A stretch of 64,000 nucleotides of DNA from JAFGSI01 sp041287425 (lineage in GTDB: Bacteria; Chloroflexota; Anaerolineae; Anaerolineales; Villigracilaceae), in contig JBEULG010000013.1 in assembly GCA_041287425.1 (NCBI GenBank), positions 42,239 through 106,238 of the forward strand, read 5' to 3'. Made by a program: the position numbers and the translations under genes. The notes beneath the pieces were generated by a model, which did no database searches, was not told the DNA's origin, and saw only the letters and a program-made list of their open reading frames with translations. Below are positions 40,545-49,328 of the stretch, in pieces. How positions within the stretch are numbered: position 1 is the first letter of the stretch; every line of letters begins with the position of its first letter.

Positions 40545-42314
40545 ATGTACAAAACCCACACATGCGGTGAACTGCGCGCCTCCCACGCCGGACAAACCGT
40601 GACTCTGGCCGGCTGGGTCCATCGGCGGCGCGACCACGGGGGGGTCATCTTCCTCGACCTGCGCGACCGCTACGGCGTGACTCAGGTGGTCTTCAATCCC
40701 AACCTGCCGCAGGAAATCCTCGAGCGCCTGGCGAACGTGCGCTTCGAGTGGGTGCTGCAAATCAGCGGCGTGGTTCAATTGCGGCCGGAGGGAATGCAAA
40801 ACCCCAAGATGGCCACCGGCGACATCGAAGTCATCGCCTCCCAGATGACCGTCCTCAACCCGGCCAAACCTCTGCCCTTCATGGTCAGCACCGACGAGGA
40901 ACCCGACGAAGCCCTGCGCCTTAAATACCGCTACCTCGACCTGCGGCGGGAGCGCATGAAACGCAACCTGATTCTGCGCCACGAGGTGGTCTTGTTCATG
41001 CGCAAGTACCTGTCCGAACGCGGTTTCATCGAGGTCGAGACCCCCATCCTGTTCAAGACGACGCCCGAGGGTGCTCGCGACTACCTCGTCCCGTCGCGCC
41101 TCTATCCCGGCCAGTTCTACGCCCTGCCGCAGAGTCCCCAACAACTCAAACAACTGCTGATGGTGGCCGGCGTAGACCGTTACTTCCAAATCGCCCGCTG
41201 CTTCCGCGACGAAGACCAGCGCGGCGACCGTCAGCCTGAATTCACGCAACTGGACTTGGAGATGTCCTTCGTCCACCGCGACGATGTGCTGGACATGGTC
41301 GAAGGCCTTTTCACCGCCCTGATTCCGGCTGTCGCGCCCCACAAGAAACTGCTCGCCTCCCCCTGGCCGCGGCTGACCCACGCTGAGGCGCTCGAACGCT
41401 TCGGGACCGACAAGCCCGATTTGCGCTTCGGGATGGAAATCCACGACGTGGGCGGAATTTTCGCCCAGAGCGAATTCATCGTCTTCAAGTCCGCCCTGGA
41501 GAACGGCGGCGGCGTCAAATGCCTGGTCGCGCCGGGCTGCGCCGGCTACACCCGCCGCCAACTCGATGAACTGACCGATTACGCCAAAGAAACGGGGGCG
41601 AAAGGCCTCGTCAGCCTGGCGCTGACAGCCGAGGGTCCGAAAGGCTCCGGCGCCAAATTCATCCGCCAGGAGGAAATCGCCCGCCTGCAAGAACACACCG
41701 GCGCCAGGTCCGGCGACCTGATTCTGTTCGTCGCCGACGAGAAGAAAACCGTCCACAAGACGCTCGGCGCCTTGCGCCTGCGGCTGGGAAACGACCTCGG
41801 CCTGGCCGATCCCGCCGTCCTGGCCTTCGCCTGGGTGGTGGACTTTCCGATGTTCGAGTGGAACGAGGAAGAACAAAAATGGGACGCCGCCCACCACCCC
41901 TTCACCATGCCGCGTCTGGAACACCTCGACCGCTTCGAGACCGACCCCGGCTCGATTCTCTCGGACGCCTACGACATGGTCTGCAACGGCTACGAGATGG
42001 CCTCCGGCTCGATCCGCATCCACCGCCGCGACATCCAGAGCAAGGTCTTTTCTCTGCTGGGCATCAGCGAGGCAGATGCCCAGCGCAAGTTCGGCCACAT
42101 GCTGGAGGCCTTCGAGTACGGCGCGCCGCCGCACGGCGGGATGGCGCCCGGCATTGACCGGCTGGTCATGCTCCTGGCCGACGAACCCAACATCCGCGAG
42201 GTCATCGCCTTCCCGAAGAATTCCGCCGCCCGCGACATAATGGCCGACGCCCCCTCGTCGGCCGATGAACGGCAATTGAGAGAGTTGCATCTCAAAATCG
42301 AGGCAGAGAAGTAG
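40545..42314 (+). CDS. aspS: Aspartyl-tRNA synthetase
   Basis: A 589-residue bacterial-type class IIb synthetase. The N-terminal anticodon-binding OB domain (VTLAGWVHRRRDHGGVIFLDLRDRYG) is followed by motif 1/2 elements (LSERGFIEVETPIL and CFRDEDQRGDRQPEFTQLDLEM), the bacterial GAD insertion (about 280-410) and motif 3 (GGMAPGIDRLVMLLADE). It charges tRNA-Asp. Because a separate asnS is present, it may be Asp-specific. A GGAGG site precedes the ATG. Expression probably depends on the attenuator upstream. Confidence 0.97.
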   Translation: MYKTHTCGELRASHAGQTVTLAGWVHRRRDHGGVIFLDLRDRYGVTQVVFNPNLPQEILERLANVRFEWVLQISGVVQLRPEGMQNPKMATGDIEVIASQMTVLNPAKPLPFMVSTDEEPDEALRLKYRYLDLRRERMKRNLILRHEVVLFMRKYLSERGFIEVETPILFKTTPEGARDYLVPSRLYPGQFYALPQSPQQLKQLLMVAGVDRYFQIARCFRDEDQRGDRQPEFTQLDLEMSFVHRDDVLDMVEGLFTALIPAVAPHKKLLASPWPRLTHAEALERFGTDKPDLRFGMEIHDVGGIFAQSEFIVFKSALENGGGVKCLVAPGCAGYTRRQLDELTDYAKETGAKGLVSLALTAEGPKGSGAKFIRQEEIARLQEHTGARSGDLILFVADEKKTVHKTLGALRLRLGNDLGLADPAVLAFAWVVDFPMFEWNEEEQKWDAAHHPFTMPRLEHLDRFETDPGSILSDAYDMVCNGYEMASGSIRIHRRDIQSKVFSLLGISEADAQRKFGHMLEAFEYGAPPHGGMAPGIDRLVMLLADEPNIREVIAFPKNSAARDIMADAPSSADERQLRELHLKIEAEK

Positions 42315-42359
42315 GCGGGTATCCGCCACCTGCTTCCCCGTCCACAAGGAGATATCCCT

Positions 42360-43700
42360 ATGGCACTCATCCGCGTTGAAGAAATTTCCAAACATGTTGG
42401 TGAAGAAGTCACCGTGCGGGGCTGGGTTTACAACCGCACCGACAAGGGCAAACTGGTCTTCCTGTTGGTGCGCGACGGCTCCGGCTTCGTCCAGTGTGTG
42501 GCCTTCAAAGGTGACCTGGAGGAGGCGCTCTTCGAGCAAATCGTCCGTTTGCCGCAAGAATCCTCGGTGGTCATCACCGGGCCGGTGCGGGAGGACAAGC
42601 GCGCCCCCGGCATCCCCGGCGGCTACGAAATCGGCGTGCGCGACCTGCAAATCGTCCAGGCGGCGGCCGAGGATTACCCGATGGCGCTCAAAGAACACGG
42701 CCCCGACTTCGCCCTCGACCACCGCCATCTGTGGATTCGCATGCCCAGCCAGTGGGCAGTCCTGCGCGTGCGCGCCACCGTCATCGCCGCCATCCGCGAG
42801 TGGTTCGATACGCACGGCTTCATCAACATGGACACGCCCATCCTGACCCCCGCCGCCTGCGAGGGGACGACCACCCTGTTCGAGACGGAGTACTTCGACG
42901 AAGGCAAGGCCTACCTGACTCAGTCCGGCCAACTGTACAACGAGGCGAACATCATGGCCTTCGGCAAAGTCTACTGCTTCGGACCGACCTTCCGGGCCGA
43001 GAAATCCAAGACCCGCCGCCACCTGACCGAATTCTGGATGGTCGAACCCGAAATTGCTTTCTGCGACCTCGACCAGTTGATGGAAATCGAAGAGCAGTTC
43101 GTCACCCACATTGTCCAGCGCGTCTTGCGGGAGCGGACGCCTGAACTGCGCTCCCTGGGCCGCGACCTCAGCCGGCTGGAGAAAATCGAACCGCCCTTCC
43201 CGCGCATCTCCTACGACGAGGCGGCCAAAAAACTGCAGGAACTGTACGAAGCCGAAAGCGACCCCGAAAAGAAGGAACTGCTCAAATTCGAGTGGGGCAT
43301 GGACTTCGGCTCGCCGCACGAAACGGCGCTGACGAATCTCTACGAAAAGCCGCTCTTCGTCTATGGCTACCCGACCGCGGTCAAAGCCTTCTACATGGAA
43401 CCCTGGCCGGGCCGGCCCGAGGTCTGCAAGAGCGTGGATTTGCTCGCCCCCGAAGGCTACGGCGAAATCATCGGCGGCTCAGAGCGCATGTCCAGTTACG
43501 ACCTGTTGCTGCAACGCATCCACGAGCACGGCCTGCCGGAGGAGGCCTTCCGCTGGTACCTCGACCTGCGCAAATACGGCTCGGTCCCCCACTCCGGCTT
43601 CGGCATGGGCGTCGAGCGGACGGTGGCCTGGCTGTGCGGCATCGAACACATCCGCGAGGCCATTCCCTACCCGCGCACCATCAAGCGCGTTTACCCCTAG
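42360..43700 (+). CDS. asnS: Asparaginyl-tRNA synthetase
   Basis: A 446-residue class IIb synthetase that charges tRNA-Asn directly. It shows the OB domain (VTVRGWVYNRTDKGKLVFLLV), motif 2 with the AsnRS-typical KSKTRRHLTEFWMVEPE, and motif 3 GFGMGVERTVAWLCG with the ending PRTIKRVYP. Its presence means Asn-tRNA need not be made by GatCAB from Asp-tRNA. It lies 45 bases after aspS behind an AAGGAG site and shares its leader. Confidence 0.97.
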   Translation: MALIRVEEISKHVGEEVTVRGWVYNRTDKGKLVFLLVRDGSGFVQCVAFKGDLEEALFEQIVRLPQESSVVITGPVREDKRAPGIPGGYEIGVRDLQIVQAAAEDYPMALKEHGPDFALDHRHLWIRMPSQWAVLRVRATVIAAIREWFDTHGFINMDTPILTPAACEGTTTLFETEYFDEGKAYLTQSGQLYNEANIMAFGKVYCFGPTFRAEKSKTRRHLTEFWMVEPEIAFCDLDQLMEIEEQFVTHIVQRVLRERTPELRSLGRDLSRLEKIEPPFPRISYDEAAKKLQELYEAESDPEKKELLKFEWGMDFGSPHETALTNLYEKPLFVYGYPTAVKAFYMEPWPGRPEVCKSVDLLAPEGYGEIIGGSERMSSYDLLLQRIHEHGLPEEAFRWYLDLRKYGSVPHSGFGMGVERTVAWLCGIEHIREAIPYPRTIKRVYP

Positions 43701-43701
43701 G

Positions 43702-43740
43702 CCGGCTGGCACGCCCGGCGGGCGCGCCGGTTTAATCTTT
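43702..43740 (+). terminator. Terminator of the aspS-asnS operon
   Basis: A GC-rich stem (CCGGC 43702-43706 with GCCGG 43726-43730, inner GCCC-GGC-GGGC) starts 2 bases after the asnS stop and is followed by TTTAATCTTT. Confidence 0.75.
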
Positions 43741-43763
43741 CCCTACCCACGCGTTTTAGTTTG

Positions 43764-43772
43764 TGGTATAAG
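43764..43772 (+). promoter_or_regulatory. Extended -10 promoter of the 6S RNA candidate
   Basis: TGGTATAAG is an extended -10; transcription would start near 43779, exactly where the closing stem of the RNA begins. Confidence 0.45.
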
Positions 43773-43778
43773 GAAATG

Positions 43779-43947
43779 GCCCTGCTGTGCGCGTGATGCT
43801 GCACCCACCGTTCTGAGCCAACACCCACTGTTAGGGCCCCAATCTCTCGGCGGCGACGCGATAGGCCAGAGCCAAGGCGGAGACGCCGGGTAGGAGCCCA
43901 CCTGCGAAAGCAGGTTCAGAACCTCGCAGCACACGGCATGGCGGGGT
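43779..43947 (+). ncRNA. ssrS: Probable 6S RNA
   Basis: About 168 bases fold as a long rod. The ends pair over 11 bp including wobbles (43780-43790 with 43936-43946), then TGCTGC pairs with GCAGCA (43797-43802 with 43926-43931). Inside are TTCTGAGCC on the 5' side of a large internal bubble and, on the 3' side, a small ACCTGC-GAAA-GCAGGT hairpin (43900-43915) followed by CAGAACCTCGCAGC. This order resembles 6S RNA, which mimics open promoter DNA and binds housekeeping RNA polymerase. The identification rests on shape and a few motif words. Confidence 0.55.
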
Positions 43948-44136
43948 ACGCGTTAAACAAAACTGAATACACGGAGATGAGCGGCTGAGTCCCGCCCCGG
44001 CGGGATGACGAGGTGGAGGTTCCCCGGCGCGAGCAGGGGCTAACCCCGGGCAACCGGGGGAAAATCGAATCGATCAGCGGATGCCTCCGGAGCCTGGTCA
44101 CGGGCTCCTTTCTCCCTTCCGAAAGAAGCGTCAGAA

Positions 44137-44304
44137 GCGCAATTTCGGGTTTAAAAAAACCCTGTTGCGCGACTGCCCAAACCCATCCGGCAACGGATGG
44201 ACCAAAGGCTGGCGCGGTGACCCGGCAATATCGCTTGCCGGTGTTCCAACAGGAAGGGCTGCCAATCTCTGCGCATACGAAGGCACGCCCAGGCGTGCTT
44301 TTTT
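44137..44304 (+). promoter_or_regulatory. Structured glnA leader ending in an intrinsic terminator
   Basis: Successive hairpins at 44137-44170 (GCGCAA...TTGCGC with inner GGGTTT...AAACCC), 44183-44200 (CCATCCG-GCAA-CGGATGG) and 44222-44241 (CCGGCAA...TTGCCGG) precede a perfect terminator (GCACGCC-CA-GGCGTGC, then six T, 44283-44304) in front of glnA. This is the layout of a riboswitch or attenuator; I cannot assign a class. Other hairpins lie at 44053-44068 and 44402-44434. The rest of 43948-44496 has no gene. Confidence 0.5.
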
Positions 44305-44496
44305 GTTTGGAGGGCAGAATGTTCGAATCGCAACCCAGAATCGATTCTCCGCTTCGGCGCTGGCCCATCCTGCTGCCGCGCCGCTGTGGATTCCAGCCCT
44401 GGCCGGTGAGGTCATTCGTCCGACCCTCACCGGCACATCCGGCCTTCCAGACCTTTCCTTTTTCGCATTCCTCCTGACCATGAAAGGATAACGACC

Positions 44497-45834
44497 ATGG
44501 ATACAAAAGAACTGCTTGCTCGCGTGAGAGAAGACCACGTCAAATTCATTTCTTACCAGTTCACCGATGTGACCGGGGCTGTCAAATCGGTGGATGCGCC
44601 CGTCAATCAACTCGAAGCCGCTCTCGAGGACGGCGTCTGGTTCGACGGTTCCTCCGTCGAGGGCTTCGCCCGCATTCAGGAAAGCGACATGCACCTCATC
44701 ATTGACCCGTCCACCTACGCCGTCCTGCCCTGGACTCTGCCCGAATTGCGGCGGGCGCGCCTCTTCTGTGACATTCAGAAGCCCGACGGCCAGCCCTTCG
44801 AAGGCGACCCGCGCTACGTTCTGAAGAAAACGCTGGCCAAAATTGAGCCGCGCGGCTGGGTGTACAACGTCGGCCCGGAACCGGAATTCTTCCTGTTCAG
44901 AAGGAACGGCAACGAGAACGTTCATCCGCTGCCGCACGACGTCGGCAGTTACTTCGATTTTTCGGCCGACGACGAAGCCGGGCGCGTCCGCACCGAACTG
45001 ATGGACGCCCTGAACAGCATGGGGCTGGAGGTGGAGGTGGGGCATCACGAGGTGGCGCTCGGCCAGCACGAAATTGACTTCCGCTTTGCCGACGCCCTGC
45101 GCACCGCCGACAACGTCCTGACCTTGAAATACACCATCAAGGCGATCGCCGCCAAGTACGGCCTGGTAGCCTCGTTCATGCCCAAGCCCATCTTCGGAAT
45201 CAACGGATCGGGCATGCACTGCCACCAATCGCTGTTCAACGCACAGGGAGAAAACCTCTTCTTCGACAAAGAAGACGAGTATCACCTGTCCAAAATCGCC
45301 TACGCCTTCATCGCCGGCCAACTGGCCCACGCCCGCTCGCTGGCGGCAGTCGTCGCCCCGACCGTCAACTCGTACAAGCGCCTGGTGCCGGGTTACGAGG
45401 CGCCGGTCTATATCGGCTGGGCGCAGACGAATCGCTCGGCCCTCATCCGCATCCCGCGCTACACCAAGGGCAAAGATAAGGCCATGCGCGCCGAACTGCG
45501 CTTTCCCGACCCGTCCTCAAACCCCTACCTGGCCTTCGCCGCCATGCTGGCCGCCGCACTGGATGGAATCGACCACAATCTGACCCCGCCCCCGCCGCTC
45601 AACAACATCAACGTCTATCATCTGACGGAAGCGGAACGCACCCAGATGAACGTGGCCTCCCTGCCCGGCTCGCTGGCCGAGGCGCTGGACGAACTGGACA
45701 AAGACGAAGTCATCAAGGGCGCCCTCGGCCCAACCCTCTACGAGGCCTTCACCCGCGCCAAACGCGCCGAGTGGGACGAGTTCCGCATTCGCGTCACCGA
45801 CTGGGAGGTGGAGCGCTACCTCGAAGTGGCGTAG
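44497..45834 (+). CDS. glnA: Glutamine synthetase, type I
   Basis: A 445-residue GSI that joins ammonia to glutamate with ATP. Motifs include WFDGSSVEGFARIQESDM (N-terminal), the metal/glutamate segment NVGPEPEFFLF, the ATP region INGSGMHCHQSLF and NRSALIRIPRY. The length matches the shorter GSI-alpha group of Bacillus and other non-adenylylated enzymes, and the adenylylation tyrosine motif NLYDLPPEE is not seen. Control is therefore likely at feedback level and through the structured leader upstream. AAAGGA precedes the ATG. Confidence 0.96.
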   Translation: MDTKELLARVREDHVKFISYQFTDVTGAVKSVDAPVNQLEAALEDGVWFDGSSVEGFARIQESDMHLIIDPSTYAVLPWTLPELRRARLFCDIQKPDGQPFEGDPRYVLKKTLAKIEPRGWVYNVGPEPEFFLFRRNGNENVHPLPHDVGSYFDFSADDEAGRVRTELMDALNSMGLEVEVGHHEVALGQHEIDFRFADALRTADNVLTLKYTIKAIAAKYGLVASFMPKPIFGINGSGMHCHQSLFNAQGENLFFDKEDEYHLSKIAYAFIAGQLAHARSLAAVVAPTVNSYKRLVPGYEAPVYIGWAQTNRSALIRIPRYTKGKDKAMRAELRFPDPSSNPYLAFAAMLAAALDGIDHNLTPPPPLNNINVYHLTEAERTQMNVASLPGSLAEALDELDKDEVIKGALGPTLYEAFTRAKRAEWDEFRIRVTDWEVERYLEVA

Positions 45835-45862
45835 CAGGCGGTCGTCATTGCCTGGCCGGAAG

Positions 45863-45877
45863 TCCGCTTCTAGCGGA
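45863..45877. repeat. Short dispersed hairpin
   Basis: TCCGCT-TCT-AGCGGA, closely related to the hairpin at 4471-4489. Confidence 0.45.
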
Positions 45878-45898
45878 TTTGCATACCTGACGCCCAAA

Positions 45899-45935
45899 CC
45901 ATCGGCGGCCGGGGGCACATCCCCGCCGCCGATTG
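45899..45935 (+). terminator. Hairpin downstream of glnA
   Basis: ATCGGCGGC (45901-45909) pairs with GCCGCCGAT (45925-45933), and the flanks ACC/GGT extend the stem. There is no strong T-run. Confidence 0.55.
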
Positions 45936-46018
45936 GTTATGCCAAAGCGCAAGTTCCGGGTCGTCTGCGATCCATAAACTGATTACAATCACGCCAAATT
46001 CAATCAAAGCAGGTATTC

Positions 46019-46960
46019 ATGAAACTTCGCATCGCCATCGCCCTCCTGGCCGTCTATACCATTTGGGGGTCAACCTACCTTGCCATTCGTTTCGCGGTCG
46101 AAACCATCCCACCCTTCCTGATGGCCGGGACGCGCTTCCTGGCCGCCGGTTTGACGCTTGTCCTCTGGCGGCGTCTGGCCGGTGACCCCGCCCCAACGCG
46201 CCGGCAGTGGCTGTCCGCCGCCGTCATCGGCCTGCTTCTGCTCCTGGGCGGCAACGGCCTGGTCTCGTGGGCCGAACAGCGCGTCGACTCGGGAATCGCC
46301 GCCCTGCTGGTGGGCACCGTCCCCCTCTGGATGGTGCTGATCGAGGCGCTCACCGTCACCCGCCGCAGGCCGACCTGGCAGGCCATCGTCGGCCTGTTGA
46401 CCGGCTTCGGGGGAATCATCGTGCTGGTCGGACCGGGGAGTCTGTTCGCGGGTCCGAGAGGCTACGACCTGCTCGGAATCGGTGCGGTTCTGCTGGCGGC
46501 GTTTTTCTGGTCGCTGGGGTCCATCTACTCCCGCCGCGCCGACATGCCCGCATCCCCCCTGCTCGGTACCGGGATGGAAATGCTGGCCGGCAGCGCCGGG
46601 CTGTACCTCGTCAGCCTGATGAGCGGCGAGGCAGCAAAACTCGACCTTTCAGCCGTTTCGCTGCGCTCCGGGGTGGGACTGGCTTATCTCATCGTGGCCG
46701 GTTCGCTGGGCGGATTCGTGGCCTACACCTGGCTGCTGCGCAACGCCCCCGTCTCGCTGGTGGCGACCTACGCCTACGTCAACCCGCTGGTGGCCATCCT
46801 GCTCGGCAACTGGCTGGCGCACGAGCCATTGACCACCCAGGTGAGTCTGGCAGCGGCGGTAATCATCGGGTCAGTCGTCCTCATCAATAGCGACAAACCG
46901 GCGCGGGGTCCGGCAAAGGGGGCAGAAACACAGCCCGTCAGCGCAGGCGGAAGGGATTGA
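46019..46960 (+). CDS. EamA-family (DMT) transporter
   Basis: A 313-residue protein with ten predicted helices in two EamA repeats. It starts IAIALLAVYTIWGSTYLAIRF, a common DMT entry, and the second repeat has AAFFWSLGSIYSRRA and YAYVNPLVAILLGNWL. Members export amino acids or other small metabolites; the substrate is unknown. It converges with yhhQ, and the two coding ends overlap by 23 bases. Confidence 0.88.
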   Translation: MKLRIAIALLAVYTIWGSTYLAIRFAVETIPPFLMAGTRFLAAGLTLVLWRRLAGDPAPTRRQWLSAAVIGLLLLLGGNGLVSWAEQRVDSGIAALLVGTVPLWMVLIEALTVTRRRPTWQAIVGLLTGFGGIIVLVGPGSLFAGPRGYDLLGIGAVLLAAFFWSLGSIYSRRADMPASPLLGTGMEMLAGSAGLYLVSLMSGEAAKLDLSAVSLRSGVGLAYLIVAGSLGGFVAYTWLLRNAPVSLVATYAYVNPLVAILLGNWLAHEPLTTQVSLAAAVIIGSVVLINSDKPARGPAKGAETQPVSAGGRD

Positions 46961-47645
46961 AGTCCGTCCCCCGGTCGTAGAAATCCTCGTTCTCGGCCTT
47001 CTTCAGCGCCCGCACCACCGCGTAGGTGACCGGCGTCATCAGCGCCTCCACACCAACCTTGAAGAGGTAATTCGTCAGCGTCAGGGTCAGGAACAGGCTC
47101 CAGGGGAAGACGCCGAAAAGCGAGGCCACGACGACAAAGACGACCGTATCTACCAGTTCGCCGACGATGGTCGAGCCGATGGTGCGCATCCACAGCCAGC
47201 GGCCGCGGGTGAGGAGTTTCATCTTCGCCAGGGTGAAGGAATTGGAAAACTCCCCCGACCAGTAACCGGCCAGGCTGGCCAGGACGATGCCGCCGCTGGA
47301 CATGCCGCCCAGGATGGCGAGGTAGGCCGCCTCGCCGGCGTATTGCTGCCACTGCGCCTCGCCCGGCAAAACGCGCACCAGGGCAAAGACGCCCGCCGAG
47401 AGCGCCAGGCAGAAGAAGCCAGCCCAGATGACGCGCCGCGAGGCTTTGTAGCCGTAGACTTCGGTCAGGATATCGCCGAAGATGTAACTAACCGGAAAGA
47501 GCAGCGTGCCGGCGTCGAAGGCCATCGGCACGCCGAAGAGAGCGAAACCCCAGTCCACGATTTTGGCCGAGGAGGCAATGTTGCTGACAATCAGCACGGT
47601 GATAAAGACGGCCATGATAAGGTCGAGATAGCGGTAGGTTTTCAT
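46938..47645 (-). CDS. yhhQ: Queuosine precursor transporter (YhhQ family)
   Basis: A 235-residue membrane protein of the vitamin uptake (VUT/YhhQ) family, which imports 7-cyano-7-deazaguanine or related queuosine precursors. Key stretches are FPVSYIFGDILTEVYGYKASRRVIWAG (split as FPVSYIFGDILTEVYG), LASLAGYWSGEFSNSF and a final NYLFKVGVEALMTPVTY. The ATG at 47645 lies 1 base past the stop of the nitrilase gene, so they are probably coupled. Confidence 0.9.
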   Translation of the reverse strand: MKTYRYLDLIMAVFITVLIVSNIASSAKIVDWGFALFGVPMAFDAGTLLFPVSYIFGDILTEVYGYKASRRVIWAGFFCLALSAGVFALVRVLPGEAQWQQYAGEAAYLAILGGMSSGGIVLASLAGYWSGEFSNSFTLAKMKLLTRGRWLWMRTIGSTIVGELVDTVVFVVVASLFGVFPWSLFLTLTLTNYLFKVGVEALMTPVTYAVVRALKKAENEDFYDRGTDFNPFRLR

Positions 47646-47646
47646 T

Positions 47647-48372
47647 TCACCAATCCACAAGCAAGAGTTGGTCCGTCCCGTGCCGAGACTCGCCCAGCAG
47701 TGCGCCGTCTGCCCGGACGGCCAGCGCGCCGCCGAAAGCGCCTTCTTCCGGCAGAGGCTCCAGCGCGTTGACGATGAGCGTGGTCACGCCCGCCTGCCGG
47801 ACGCCGTCCAGATACACCTGCCGCTCCTCCCGTTCCCAGCGCGCCGCGTCGGGGGAGCGACCGTCGAAACTGCGCGACATGGGCATCAGCAGGAAATCGA
47901 GCGAACGGTCAACCTGGGCGATGACCTGCTCGTTGAACAGGTCGCCGCAGACGAGAATCCCCAGCCGCCCCAGTTCGGTCTCTGCGCTGCGGAAAGACCG
48001 GCCGCACAGGAAAGGCGGCTTTTCCTCGATTTTACGGTGATGGAGACGCAGATGGCCGCGCCGGTCGAACAAGAGGGCCGCGTTATAGACGCCCTCGGCG
48101 GCGCGTTCCAACAGACCGGCGCAGAGAAAGACCTCAAAGCGCCGCGCCAGGTCGGCCAGGCGGCGGGCGCCCGGTCCATCGAGCGGCTCGGCAAAACGCT
48201 CAAAGTCCGACTGCTCGTAGAGGTAACCGGTCAGCGTACACTCCGGCAGACAGACCAAATCGGGCGAAAAACGGGCGGCCTCTGTCAGCCGCCGCTCCAA
48301 TTCGGCCAGGTTTTGCTCCACCTGGCGGGGAATCGTCCGCAAAGGTATCAGGCCAGCGCGCATCACTTCCAA
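47647..48372 (-). CDS. Carbon-nitrogen hydrolase (nitrilase superfamily)
   Basis: A 241-residue hydrolase with the complete Glu-Lys-Cys triad: LVCLPECTLTGYLYE, HHRKIEEKPPF and ILVCGDLFNEQ. The family cleaves amides or nitriles in small molecules (for example deaminated glutathione or omega-amides); the substrate cannot be read from sequence. It is followed at once by yhhQ and preceded by ttuA 12 bases upstream, all on the minus strand. Confidence 0.87.
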   Translation of the reverse strand: MEVMRAGLIPLRTIPRQVEQNLAELERRLTEAARFSPDLVCLPECTLTGYLYEQSDFERFAEPLDGPGARRLADLARRFEVFLCAGLLERAAEGVYNAALLFDRRGHLRLHHRKIEEKPPFLCGRSFRSAETELGRLGILVCGDLFNEQVIAQVDRSLDFLLMPMSRSFDGRSPDAARWEREERQVYLDGVRQAGVTTLIVNALEPLPEEGAFGGALAVRADGALLGESRHGTDQLLLVDW

Positions 48373-48384
48373 CCCATCAGACGA

Positions 48385-49317
48385 TCAGACTTTCGACTCT
48401 TGACTCTTTTCTACCATTCGACAATACGAACACAGCCCCGGCGCGGAGGTCGGCTGGCCGCAGTTGGGGCAGGGATGTAATTCCACCGGCTTGTCTTCGG
48501 GAGCGGCAAACAAGCCCTGTGCGCGCGCCTCGAGGAAGTTCAGGTAGAAGGCCAGTTTCGCCCCCGGCTGGTCATGCTCCAGTTGGTTGAGCAATTCCTT
48601 GTAACGGATGGAGGACGCTCCCACCGAGTACGGACATTCCTCGTAAATGTACTCGATGCCGCGCAGAAGGGCGTAGGCGGTCATCTCGCGCTCGTAGAAA
48701 CGGCACAACGGCTTGACCTTGCGCGCCAGGCCGTCGCGCTCCTCCAGCACCGGCCCCTGGCGCAGCAGGTACTCGCGCGACCAGGAAAGCGTGTTCCCAA
48801 ACAGCACCGCCGCCTCGTCGTCCAGGTTGTGACCGGTGGCCAGCACATCATAGCCCAGGTCACGGGCGATGCGGTTCATCTCGTGGCGCTTGACCAGCCC
48901 GCAGACGGCGCACGGCTTCTGACGGCCGCGTCGGGTGGCCTCGGCCCACTCCGGGACGGTCTTGCCGGTCTGCTCCTGCACGCTGACCACATGCAGGGTC
49001 AGGCCGCGCTCGGCGGCGAATTTCTCCGTCAGGCGCTGCGACTCGGCGGAGTAGTTCACGCCGCCGTCAATGCCCAGGGCGATGTAGAGGCCGTCGGCGC
49101 GGTAGCCGAGGCGGTGGAGGATGTCCCACAGCGAGAGCGAATCCTTGCCGCCGGAAACGGCCACCAGCACCTTTTCCTCGTGGGTGAACATGCGATATTT
49201 TTTGATAAAGCGCTCGGTCTGTTCCGGTACCCACTCCAGGAAGTGCTCGCGGCACAGCCCCAGGTGATGCTGGGGCATATTGATGGCGGCCTTGCCGCCG
49301 CACTTGCGACATTTCAT
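48385..49317 (-). CDS. ttuA: tRNA 2-thiouridine synthesis protein, TtuA-like
   Basis: A 310-residue PP-loop ATPase. The ATP motif is VLVAVSGGKDSLSLWD. Two zinc fingers frame the protein (CRKCGGKAAI...CREH at the start, CPNCGQPTSAPGLCSYC at the end). Cysteines in KPCAVCGLVKRHEMN and EECPYSVG match the iron-sulfur ligands of Thermus TtuA, which thiolates U54 of tRNA. The adjacent MoaD/ThiS-like protein supports this call over TilS or TtcA. The ATG at 49317 has GAGGGTGG in front. Confidence 0.87.
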   Translation of the reverse strand: MKCRKCGGKAAINMPQHHLGLCREHFLEWVPEQTERFIKKYRMFTHEEKVLVAVSGGKDSLSLWDILHRLGYRADGLYIALGIDGGVNYSAESQRLTEKFAAERGLTLHVVSVQEQTGKTVPEWAEATRRGRQKPCAVCGLVKRHEMNRIARDLGYDVLATGHNLDDEAAVLFGNTLSWSREYLLRQGPVLEERDGLARKVKPLCRFYEREMTAYALLRGIEYIYEECPYSVGASSIRYKELLNQLEHDQPGAKLAFYLNFLEARAQGLFAAPEDKPVELHPCPNCGQPTSAPGLCSYCRMVEKSQESKV

Positions 49318-49328
49318 AGCCACCACCC

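Noticed and set aside
40467..43319. A 950-codon open frame on the minus strand
   Set aside because: It is the antisense shadow of aspS and asnS in high-GC DNA; its composition (runs of Asp, Gly, Gln) and lack of motifs do not support a gene.
43948..44136. Known riboswitch, RNase P RNA or tmRNA between the 6S candidate and glnA
   Set aside because: I compared the segment from memory with TPP, cobalamin, lysine, FMN, c-di-GMP, guanidine, RNase P and tmRNA signatures and found no convincing match; only simple hairpins such as CCCCGG-GCAA-CCGGGG are supported.
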